From: CAZJDM01 sp964544765
GTDB taxonomy: Bacteria; Bdellovibrionota_B; Oligoflexia; CAYFLR01
Reading direction: 5' to 3'
NCBI GenBank assembly: GCA_964544765.1
Contig: CAZJDM010000126.1
Location: forward strand, 1-13,502
Length of the DNA: 13,502 bases
Shown here: piece by piece, positions 4,800-12,524 of the stretch
Position numbering within the stretch: position 1 is the stretch's first letter
How the letters are laid out: each line of letters opens with the position of its first letter
The notes under the pieces: generated by a model
What the model was told of the DNA's origin: nothing
Database searches by the model: none
The model's input: the letters and a program-made list of their open reading frames with translations, nothing else
Translations under genes and position numbers: made by a program

Positions 4800-7682
4800 A
4801 TGCTTACTATAAACAAATTAGTTAGTTTATTGATGATTATTAATCTATTTTTGGCTTGCCAAAGAGACGGCAAAGATGATGATCAAAAGACTACGGAAGA
4901 TAGTAATAATAAGAAAGAAAAAGTGGTTGAACTTTCCAATACTAGTAAAAAAATATCAAGTTCGTTGTTTTTGAAAGAAAAGGAAGGCAAATCAGTATCA
5001 ACACCAGAGGTTCTTTCGACTCCGACAGTTGCTACAACATTAACAGAATCTTCAACATCAAATACTGATACTGAAGATTCTGTTAATGTAAAAACTGATG
5101 ATCCGACGGATGTAACAAAAAGCCCTGTTCAGCGTGGTTCTGAAGTTGCCACAAGATCTGAGCAAAAGGCCGCAAATGTTTCGTCTTTGGCTATAACTGT
5201 AACTGACGATGCTGGCAAAGCTCTCGATATCGCTGCTGTTAGTGCGGCTATAACGCCCGGAGCACTGAGAGGTGCAGGTGGTGTAACTGTAGTGCCAACC
5301 GTAAGTACTACAGACAACGATGATGATATTACAAACAGCTATAATGATGAATTATTTGATCTTACCAAAATTCATCTGTTTTCCTCTGAACAAAATTATG
5401 TTGTGGTTTTTGAAGGTCAGGACCCCTTAAGGTGTTATGAATTCAATACCATTCAAGATCTTTCATCCCCAACGGATTTGAAACCTTGTGAACAAAAACA
5501 AGCTCAAATTACCTACCGAGAACTAAAAAAAGAACAATATACCAATCTATTTGGCGCGGAAGTTTATAGAGGACAAAATATTGTCATTAAACTGGATATT
5601 GCGCGACGATTTGATCAAAATGATCTGATATTTCGTCCATTAATAGAACAAATTAGCAAAGAACCAGTTGATATCAATACATACCCATACCTTCGCTTTA
5701 GTTTGTTAGAAATTGACGGTATTTCACCGTCTTTTGGTGAAATGGGTTTATCTGCATTTATTGGATGGAATTATAGGAGGTACGAATATGATTCGCCTAG
5801 CGGTGCTAGACCTCTGGTTGATTGGGTAAATATTGAGCATCCAAAGGCAAAGTATATATTTGTGTATGATAATGAAGAAACTCTGGGTTGCTTTTCTTAT
5901 AAAAACCAAGGGTCTCTTAGTCTAGCAGGGTTTTTAAAAGAAGTCCACAGGATTCGTTATCCTGATGATCCAAATGATACTGATAAAATACTAGATGGTT
6001 TTGAAGGTTTAAAGGAATATGAACCAGAAGGATTGAGTCCTTGTGCTGATGGTGTGAAATTTTCTTTAGTATTTAATCAACCCAAATATAAATCTATAAA
6101 AGCAGCACAAAAGTTTAGGCAGGAATACGAAGTAATTAAAATTGATATTAGTAAAACCTTTTTTACTTCTGATCGTTTTTTGACACCTTTCTTACTGTAT
6201 GCTTTTTTATTAGCCGAAGATGGTATTTTACAGAATAAAATGGCTAAAAATGTGTTTCTAACTTTGGCAGATATTAGAGTTGTGCCATTATTGGAAATAA
6301 TGGGTGAAATAAACGCAGAACTGGGAGAAGTAGCAACACAAATCAAGCAAAAACAATCACTAAGAAATCGAGAAATCAAATCTTTTAAAAATGTCCCAGG
6401 GGCTAAGGCTTATATCGTAATAACAAATGGAGCCAGAATAGATCAGTGCTTGTTGGTAGATCAGATTAAAACGCAAATGCTTCCTTTTACTCTTACTCCT
6501 TGCAATTATCAATTTATAGAGTTAGCAAGAACAATAATCTTTGATCAGAATCAGGTTATGTTCTATTACAATCTTTCTTCTGATACTTCGATCATTAGAA
6601 TTGACCTAGAAAATTTAAGAGATAGTTTAAAAGAATCGGATTTATACAAATCCCAAGCTTTATTACCATTATTAAGAGCGGAGTTTTTAAGCTTAAAAAT
6701 TGAATATGAAACTAATGATAAAATAGGATACGGTTCGCTAAAAAGAGCCTATCTGTCTTCTCTGATAAGGGTTTTAGGTTATTTACAGGACTCAACAGCA
6801 TTGCCTGACTTAATTCATTTAGCCGAGCAGGAAATTCCTGAACTAGATGAAAAAGGTTTTTTCAAAACTGATATTCAAGGGAAGGCTTTAATGGAAGTCT
6901 TTCAAATGGTCAATGTTGGTGATACGAGAGCTCTTAGCGTTGCTCGGGAAAAATTTCCTCAAATAGATCATAGACAGCTTACCTTGATGGGACTATCTTT
7001 ATTAAGGGCGATTTATCGAATTAAAGGATTAGAATATCCTTGGGCCAATACTACTTTGATGAAAAAGAAGATTGCTAATACCGTGAATTCGGGAAAAGAT
7101 TGGGTCATGGGATGGTTTGATAGTGAAGGTGATAAACCTAACGGTAGTGATCAGTCTGAGAAAAAAGCCACAACAAGAAAAATACCACAAAGAGAAACGC
7201 TTGCAGGTAATACGGTTCTAGTTGTTTTTAAAACCGAAAAAATTATAGCTTGCTTTACTTTCCAACAAAAAAAGGATCTGCAAAATCCAGGTGCCTTGTC
7301 AGAATGTGAGCGCACTACCAATAAAGATAGGCCTTTTGGTTATTATGACGCACGTTTTTTATTGGATCGTGTTAACAAAAAAGGTGTTCAAAGATATGAA
7401 AACAGGGAATACGGCCAAGAAACTCATACACTGTGGAAGATAGATGTGGAGGAGAAATTTACTACCAAGGACAAATGGGTGGTTCCACTGTTGATTTTTG
7501 TTTTTGAGCAAAAAGCAGCCTATCTAAACCGCATGTTGATAGCAAGATCCTTAGTAGAAATTGGTGATCAGCGCGCTTTAAATGCTTTACAAAATGCCAT
7601 CAATGAAGACACTCAAAATTCAGTTATTTATGGATCTTTGGTTTCTGAGTTAGAGAAACGAATAGCTGTAGGACAGCGTTAA
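4800..7682 (+). CDS. Large lipoprotein with four Cys-pair repeat units and HEAT-like segments (unknown function)
   Basis: I do not recognise this 960-aa protein. Residues 1-20 form a lipoprotein signal peptide ending in the lipobox LFLAC, with C20 as the lipidated residue. QRDGKDDD follows, with Asp only from +5, so outer-membrane sorting is plausible. Residues 21 to about 190 are a Ser/Thr/Asp/Glu/Lys-rich linker. Four degenerate units follow at about 197-285, 350-471, 535-628 and 802-905. Each has a hydrophobic strand, a Cys pair (212/230, 364/415, 550/568, 818/836), and in units 1, 2 and 4 a K-hydrophobic-D-hydrophobic, F, D, PLL-like block (KIDI at 447-450, KIDV at 880-883). HEAT-like helical hairpins occur near 477-501, 647-678, 693-717 and 906-934 (GDTRAL at 707, GDQRAL at 922). 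The start has GGTGGA just 2 nt upstream. The membrane-protein gene follows after 28 bp. An envelope scaffold or binding role is inference. Confidence 0.9.
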   Translation: MLTINKLVSLLMIINLFLACQRDGKDDDQKTTEDSNNKKEKVVELSNTSKKISSSLFLKEKEGKSVSTPEVLSTPTVATTLTESSTSNTDTEDSVNVKTDDPTDVTKSPVQRGSEVATRSEQKAANVSSLAITVTDDAGKALDIAAVSAAITPGALRGAGGVTVVPTVSTTDNDDDITNSYNDELFDLTKIHLFSSEQNYVVVFEGQDPLRCYEFNTIQDLSSPTDLKPCEQKQAQITYRELKKEQYTNLFGAEVYRGQNIVIKLDIARRFDQNDLIFRPLIEQISKEPVDINTYPYLRFSLLEIDGISPSFGEMGLSAFIGWNYRRYEYDSPSGARPLVDWVNIEHPKAKYIFVYDNEETLGCFSYKNQGSLSLAGFLKEVHRIRYPDDPNDTDKILDGFEGLKEYEPEGLSPCADGVKFSLVFNQPKYKSIKAAQKFRQEYEVIKIDISKTFFTSDRFLTPFLLYAFLLAEDGILQNKMAKNVFLTLADIRVVPLLEIMGEINAELGEVATQIKQKQSLRNREIKSFKNVPGAKAYIVITNGARIDQCLLVDQIKTQMLPFTLTPCNYQFIELARTIIFDQNQVMFYYNLSSDTSIIRIDLENLRDSLKESDLYKSQALLPLLRAEFLSLKIEYETNDKIGYGSLKRAYLSSLIRVLGYLQDSTALPDLIHLAEQEIPELDEKGFFKTDIQGKALMEVFQMVNVGDTRALSVAREKFPQIDHRQLTLMGLSLLRAIYRIKGLEYPWANTTLMKKKIANTVNSGKDWVMGWFDSEGDKPNGSDQSEKKATTRKIPQRETLAGNTVLVVFKTEKIIACFTFQQKKDLQNPGALSECERTTNKDRPFGYYDARFLLDRVNKKGVQRYENREYGQETHTLWKIDVEEKFTTKDKWVVPLLIFVFEQKAAYLNRMLIARSLVEIGDQRALNALQNAINEDTQNSVIYGSLVSELEKRIAVGQR
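5037..5089. repeat. Perfect 18-bp inverted repeat inside the lipoprotein linker
   Basis: The arms acattaacagaatcttca (5037-5054) and tgaagattctgttaatgt (5072-5089) are exact reverse complements around a 17-nt spacer. They encode residues about 80-97 of the Ser/Thr/Asp-rich linker. Eighteen perfect pairs are far more than expected by chance within one gene. The mRNA could form a strong hairpin early in the message. The spacer length equals that of the inverted repeat at 3768-3810, although the arm sequences are unrelated. Confidence 0.85.
5388..7514 (+). repeat. Four degenerate protein repeats in the lipoprotein
   Basis: The protein-level units start near bases 5388, 5847, 6402 and 7203. The shared pattern is a short hydrophobic strand (VVVF, IFVY, YIVI, LVVF), about 8 residues to a first Cys next to a hydrophobic or aromatic residue, then a second Cys. 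The two are 18 residues apart in units 1, 3 and 4 and 51 apart in unit 2, which carries an insertion. An (K/R)-(I/L)-D-(I/L/V) strand begins 32-44 residues later, with a downstream D and a P-(L/F)-(L/I) block. Unit 3 is the most diverged (RIDL, no F-x3-D). DNA identity between copies is low, so the duplications are old. Confidence 0.7.
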
Positions 7683-7710
7683 AACATAACGACTTTTAAA
7701 GGTTTTAAGT

Positions 7711-10700
7711 ATGAAAGTACAAACTCGCTTAATTAGTACATTATTAATAATTTCGTTAATTATCCCTTTTCAATCGGTTCTTAACTTATCGCGGTTATAT
7801 GCGAGAGATAACAGCCTTAGAGAGGCTAAATCTCAAGAGTTTATGGATTGGATGGCCTCTAATGAAGAAAATCGGCGAGCGGTCAATGCTTTTTTGGGTC
7901 ATGCTGATAGTTTAGATGCAGGACAACTACCAGACATTAGTCCGGCTGAGGCAGATGCCTTTTTATTGGGAGAACAGTACATTGAAATAATTAATCCTAA
8001 AACAGGAGAAGTGATAAAAACGATTTCTTTTAATACTTATCATGCGGCTTTACCAAATGTACCCTTTACCAAAACAACAGTAACAACTAATGAATCTGAC
8101 CATTTAGTTGTCGAAGCTCATTTACAGGGTCAGGTTGTTGCTAGGCAGGTCATTCCTAGGTTAAAGGTAAAGTCTTTTTATTATGATAATTATCTTGTTT
8201 ATGTAGTGGATCATTTTGGCAATCATCATGTTTTAGACATGGGAATTACCAAGAATTTCTTAACAAAAAGCCCAATTCCCGTTATTCAGAAGATTTTTGA
8301 AGGTGCCAATAGTCCAGGAGCAGCTGTTCTAGGTTATATTGATCGTAAAGAATTAGGTCGAACCAAAGCCTATAAACCGACTACAGAAATTCGGGTTGAA
8401 TTTATAACTCGTGGTACTGATCCAGCTACTATTGAAGATTATATCGCCAGGAATCCTGATGCGGTTGTGATGAGAAACATGCGAGGAGAACCGCTTTTTT
8501 CGGCTGGAGATATTATTGTAGAGAAAACTACCGCTAATGGCCAAAAAAAATTAGTAGGAATTTTTAGTCGAGATGTTGTTTACCAACGGATTACTGAAGG
8601 AGCAATGTTCCTTCAATGGCTCTGTGTCTTGGTATCTCCTGAATCTGCTTCTAAAGAAACCCTACAAACAATTTTAGAGCAAAGTAAAGCCGTAAAAAAT
8701 ATGCCCCAAATGAAATCCCTAGAACAAGATGTTGCTAATTCTTCGATTTTACGAAGAGCCATCTTAAACTTTAATCCTGACTCAATAGATGTTTTGCAAA
8801 AAAGGGCAGATGCTTTAGCTGGAATTGAAAACGCGCCTGGAATTAGAGATGAGTTAACTGATCGTTTTACTTTACAAGAATTAAAGACCGATTTGATAGC
8901 TTTACGAACTAAAGCGGAAGAAATAGAAAGAAAAGAACAAGCAGAGGAAGCAACTAGTAATAGGGATCCTATTGATTTAGATCGTTTAGGTGAACATCTT
9001 CCTAGGTTAATTGAACCCATTAAAGGTTCTGATCACTTAAAACCCACTTTTAAAGAGCGAGTAGGGCGTGCGGCTCAAAAGGTAAAAAAGGGGGTGACTA
9101 ATCTAGTTGAATCTTATGTTCCACCTAGAATGCAAGGGCCATTAAAGGTATTGGGAGTAGTAGCGGTAGTTGGAGCAACAGGGGCTGCAGTTGGTGGAGC
9201 AGGAGCGGCTGCTTTGGCTGGGGTTCAGTATGCGGCTCCAGTAGGAATGATTACAGCTCTTAGTTGGGCGTATATAAATTGGTATCCAGCTGTCCTAAAG
9301 GAAGCGGCTTTTATTCAGCCACTTATAAAAAGTGTTATCGCTATGTTTATCTTTTATCCCTTGGCAGCCCTTATATCAGCTGTTTCTGTTCCTATAATGT
9401 CAGCGATGGCCAGGTTACACCCAACATCTGCTGGAAAGGCCAAATGGAAAGATATCTATGAACGATGGGGAACTCTGACTGTTTGGGGTCGTATTGTTAG
9501 TATGGGTATGCGTGGATGGGCCTCGGTTTTATATCCGTTTTGGAACTGGACGATTGGTGGTATTTTACGGCAGACTGATTTTATTCCTACTTTGGAAGCT
9601 AGACTGAATCCCTTTAGAAGAGTGAGAAATCAAAATGTCAATAATGGGCGGCCAACATATTTAGGAATAAATAATCCTTTGGCAAGAGGAAAGAATTTTG
9701 AGCAAGCTGCTGAAGGAAGGCAACTACTTCGATCTGTGTTAATAGAGCAACGTAAAAGGGTTAATAGTCAGGCTTGGCGCTTAGCAACAGTAATAGTGTC
9801 TAGTAAGTTTAATGTAGATCCAGCAACTATCTTAATGGTGTCAAATAATCAACTTCAAGTAGAACAATTGCCTAGAATAATGAAGGACCCTGTTTTAAAA
9901 CGAGAATGGGCCTTATTGAACCATGCTATTAGCTCAGAATTAGTGGATTTAGGGGCTTTTGGAGATAGAAATGGCACATCTTCTATTAATCCAAGTGAGT
10001 TAGCAGCTCATTATGCTATTGCTTCTGAAGTTGCGGAAAATATAAATAGACAATCTGCTCCTCGACAATTAGCTTCATATTTATGGATCGGGTTCAAAGA
10101 AAAACTGGCCGATTTATCTGTAGGAGTTCTTGGTTTTGGTAGAAAACAATATAATGCATTAATGAATGTTTATGCCAATCAATTTGTTGGAAGTCAAACA
10201 AGGTCGGAATTTGCTTTTGACCATTTTTTTGTTACCATTGAACCAGCTTTCTGGGGAGATCGAGCTAACCCTAAGGATCCAGGATCCTTAACTTTTAAAC
10301 CCGAAGGAGGTAGATGGTATAATCTTTGGACCAATCCGGGACACGTTTATGATGTTGTTTACAATATTATGTTGCATTTTTTCATGGCCGGATCGCTTAA
10401 TGCTTTAGCCTATCAAGAAGAGGAACTATTTAAAAAGGAAGAAAGATATCAACCTATGGAAGCTCAGAGGTTTGCGTTAAGTGATCGAAAACAGGGCTTT
10501 TGGAGGGGTGCTGCTCATTGGATAAGTAATTTTAAAATGACTAAAGAGGGTATAAAGAAACATGATATGGGTGGTTACTATATGATTAACTTCAAAAATA
10601 CCCTTGCCTCCATTCAAGCTTTTTTCTTAATTGGTATTGTTTTTAGGTGGGGAATTGGGGGGCAAACCCTGAACCAAGCTTTTAGAGCCTTTTTATTGTT

Positions 10701-11517
10701 TTATATAGCTCGACCTTGGACCTACTATTGGCCCTGGCCGATTATTGGTAGAGGAAATAATATGATGGACGGAGATATAACTGAGGCAAAAAAAGAATAT
10801 AGTGATACACTGGTTAGACTATCTCAGGCATTGAGAGAGTTGCAGGCAACTGAGGGTGAAAATAAAGAGGCTTTAAAAAAGGCTTATCGTGACTTGGTAG
10901 CGATGCATGAACGCCATAATCCCAAGGTTACTACTAGATTATTTAAAACCCTAGAATTATATGAAAAAACCAGGGGGCCAAATAGTAAAGGGCTAGCCGC
11001 AAAGCTAAGTGATCCAAAGGAAAGGAAGAATGTTCCTGAAAGTTTTGGTTTGGCAGCTGCTTTAGCTAAATCAATGTTAGGTCGGGATCAAAAAGCGAGT
11101 GAAGAAAATTATAATCGATTGGTTGCTTACATAAGTGAAAGTGGTGATATGCCAGAGCATGAACTTAGACAGTTAAGTTCCAGATCCTTGCTGGATTTTA
11201 GCCTTAGGTATCCAGCTGTTTATACCAGGCAAAACCCAATTATCCCTAATTTAACAGTGCTAACAGGAGCGGTTACCACCACCTTGATGGCGGTGGCTCT
11301 TTGTGCGGTTACCTTTAAGCCTGAATATTTAACCTTTCGAAATATAGAGTATTATGTTGCTTTAAATATGTTTTGGTATTCGGCAGTATATGGGTTAATA
11401 AGTAAAAATGCGGTAGAACTATATGAAAATAGGTTCTCTAAGTTAAGGCAAAAGGTGGGCGATTCATTTGGTGCCTGTCGTTCTATGGCTACCAAGAAAA
11501 GTACGGTTGATCTGTAA
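7711..11517 (+). CDS. Large polytopic membrane protein (unknown function)
   Basis: I do not recognise this 1268-aa protein. Residues 7-27 are a signal peptide or signal anchor (cleavage near RLYA31 is possible). About 32-450 is soluble and probably periplasmic, beta-rich at first, with a charged helical region near 390-420. Hydrophobic segments follow at about 479-505 (very Gly/Ala-rich), 509-528 and 538-563, weaker ones at 595-620 and 883-901, and others at 966-980, 987-1000, 1181-1202 and 1217-1233. Polar stretches lie between (about 620-870 and 1020-1175), the second opening with another charged helical region near 1028-1065. An aromatic ARPWTYYWPWP motif sits at 1000-1010. The ATG has AAAGG 8 nt upstream. 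The gene starts 28 bp after the lipoprotein and ends 26 bp before queG, suggesting one transcript. Only three cysteines were noticed (near 304, 1198 and 1257). A transport, export or envelope-assembly role is speculation. Confidence 0.88.
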   Translation: MKVQTRLISTLLIISLIIPFQSVLNLSRLYARDNSLREAKSQEFMDWMASNEENRRAVNAFLGHADSLDAGQLPDISPAEADAFLLGEQYIEIINPKTGEVIKTISFNTYHAALPNVPFTKTTVTTNESDHLVVEAHLQGQVVARQVIPRLKVKSFYYDNYLVYVVDHFGNHHVLDMGITKNFLTKSPIPVIQKIFEGANSPGAAVLGYIDRKELGRTKAYKPTTEIRVEFITRGTDPATIEDYIARNPDAVVMRNMRGEPLFSAGDIIVEKTTANGQKKLVGIFSRDVVYQRITEGAMFLQWLCVLVSPESASKETLQTILEQSKAVKNMPQMKSLEQDVANSSILRRAILNFNPDSIDVLQKRADALAGIENAPGIRDELTDRFTLQELKTDLIALRTKAEEIERKEQAEEATSNRDPIDLDRLGEHLPRLIEPIKGSDHLKPTFKERVGRAAQKVKKGVTNLVESYVPPRMQGPLKVLGVVAVVGATGAAVGGAGAAALAGVQYAAPVGMITALSWAYINWYPAVLKEAAFIQPLIKSVIAMFIFYPLAALISAVSVPIMSAMARLHPTSAGKAKWKDIYERWGTLTVWGRIVSMGMRGWASVLYPFWNWTIGGILRQTDFIPTLEARLNPFRRVRNQNVNNGRPTYLGINNPLARGKNFEQAAEGRQLLRSVLIEQRKRVNSQAWRLATVIVSSKFNVDPATILMVSNNQLQVEQLPRIMKDPVLKREWALLNHAISSELVDLGAFGDRNGTSSINPSELAAHYAIASEVAENINRQSAPRQLASYLWIGFKEKLADLSVGVLGFGRKQYNALMNVYANQFVGSQTRSEFAFDHFFVTIEPAFWGDRANPKDPGSLTFKPEGGRWYNLWTNPGHVYDVVYNIMLHFFMAGSLNALAYQEEELFKKEERYQPMEAQRFALSDRKQGFWRGAAHWISNFKMTKEGIKKHDMGGYYMINFKNTLASIQAFFLIGIVFRWGIGGQTLNQAFRAFLLFYIARPWTYYWPWPIIGRGNNMMDGDITEAKKEYSDTLVRLSQALRELQATEGENKEALKKAYRDLVAMHERHNPKVTTRLFKTLELYEKTRGPNSKGLAAKLSDPKERKNVPESFGLAAALAKSMLGRDQKASEENYNRLVAYISESGDMPEHELRQLSSRSLLDFSLRYPAVYTRQNPIIPNLTVLTGAVTTTLMAVALCAVTFKPEYLTFRNIEYYVALNMFWYSAVYGLISKNAVELYENRFSKLRQKVGDSFGACRSMATKKSTVDL
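10272..10290. repeat. 19-bp palindrome inside the large membrane protein gene
   Basis: TAAGGATCC and GGATCCTTA flank a single central A. The palindrome lies in codons for a soluble stretch around residues 854-860 and may be incidental. It is long for a coding region and contains two BamHI-type GGATCC sites one base apart. Confidence 0.6.
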
Positions 11518-11543
11518 AATAAACTCGCTCTCTAATAATACAA

Positions 11544-12524
11544 ATGGACCAAGCTCTTAATTTCGGAAAGCTAATTAAAAGGAAGGCCCAACAAAAGGGA
11601 TTTCTTTTATGCGGATTTACCAGCATTAAGGATTCGAAGCTCCAAAATCAAATAATCACCATTAAAAATTCCCTGTCAAAAGACGCCCAGGAAGCAGCTT
11701 TTAGCAGGTGGCTTCAAAAAGGTTATCATGCCTCTATGTCCTGGTTAGAAAAAAACTTGGATAAAAGGCAAGATCCATCCCTACTGGTGCCCGGAGTAAA
11801 AACTATAATTGTATTAGCAGACAGCTATTCTGATGGAAATAAGGATCTGAATCATCCGATAGCTATGTATGCTCGCGGTCTAGATTACCACCATGTTTTC
11901 AAACAAAGAATGTTAGAGCTTTTGAACTATATTAAGCGTCTAGAACCAAAAGTTGAAGGAAGAGTATTTACTGATTCAGCTCCGATAGTTGAGCATTATT
12001 GGGCTCAAAAAGCGGGGATAGGCTGGACCGGAAAAAACACCCTTACGATAAACAAAAACTTCGGTTCATATTTTTATTTAGGAGAAATCTTTATAAATAT
12101 AGACCTTCCTCAAGATACTCCCGAGATCAATCGTTGCGGTACTTGTGATAAGTGTTTAAAAACTTGTCCTACAGGTGCCTTAATAGAACCTGGGGTGTTG
12201 GATAGTAGAAAATGTATTTCTTTTTTAACCATTGAAAATAAAGAGGCTTTTACTTATCAACAAACCAAGGCGGTGAAAAATCATATCTGGGGATGTGATA
12301 TTTGTCAGCAAGTCTGCCCCTGGAATAAAAAAGAAATTCCAGTTAAATTAAAAGATTACGGCTCTTTAGATAAGGATTTTAATGATCTCGATACCTTAAA
12401 ACATCTATTAAACATGCCTGAAGGTGACTTTAAAAATAAGTTTAAACTAACACCCTTAATTCGGGCCAAAAAATCAGGAATTGAGCGCAATATTGCAGCT
12501 TCCTGGCCAGAACTCCTCAAATGA
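11544..12524 (+). CDS. queG: Epoxyqueuosine reductase
   Basis: This enzyme carries out the last step of queuosine synthesis, a cobalamin- and Fe-S-dependent reduction of epoxyqueuosine to queuosine at tRNA position 34. The PGVKTIIVL strand, FTDSAPIVEH (D144 is the conserved Asp proposed as proton donor), GWTGKNT and GSYFYLGEI are family hallmarks. Two [4Fe-4S] clusters are read from C198, C201, C204 and C208 (CGTCDKCLKTCP), C224, and C251, C254 and C258 (CDICQQVCP). At 326 aa it is shorter than E. coli QueG, which has a C-terminal HEAT-like extension. Here the chain stops just after the TPLIRAKKSGIERN segment. The ribosome site is weak, and the gene follows the large membrane protein by 26 bp. 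The last 51 bp overlap dusB on the other strand. Family assignment is very secure. Confidence 0.96.
   Translation: MDQALNFGKLIKRKAQQKGFLLCGFTSIKDSKLQNQIITIKNSLSKDAQEAAFSRWLQKGYHASMSWLEKNLDKRQDPSLLVPGVKTIIVLADSYSDGNKDLNHPIAMYARGLDYHHVFKQRMLELLNYIKRLEPKVEGRVFTDSAPIVEHYWAQKAGIGWTGKNTLTINKNFGSYFYLGEIFINIDLPQDTPEINRCGTCDKCLKTCPTGALIEPGVLDSRKCISFLTIENKEAFTYQQTKAVKNHIWGCDICQQVCPWNKKEIPVKLKDYGSLDKDFNDLDTLKHLLNMPEGDFKNKFKLTPLIRAKKSGIERNIAASWPELLK

Noticed and set aside
8543..8550. A run of eight A residues in the large membrane protein gene as a programmed frameshift site
   Set aside because: The frame continues cleanly on both sides, no alternative product is visible, and A-runs of this length are common in AT-rich genes.
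8353..9020. Minus-strand open frames inside the 1268-aa gene
   Set aside because: Antisense shadows with Ser-rich, low-information translations and no start signals.
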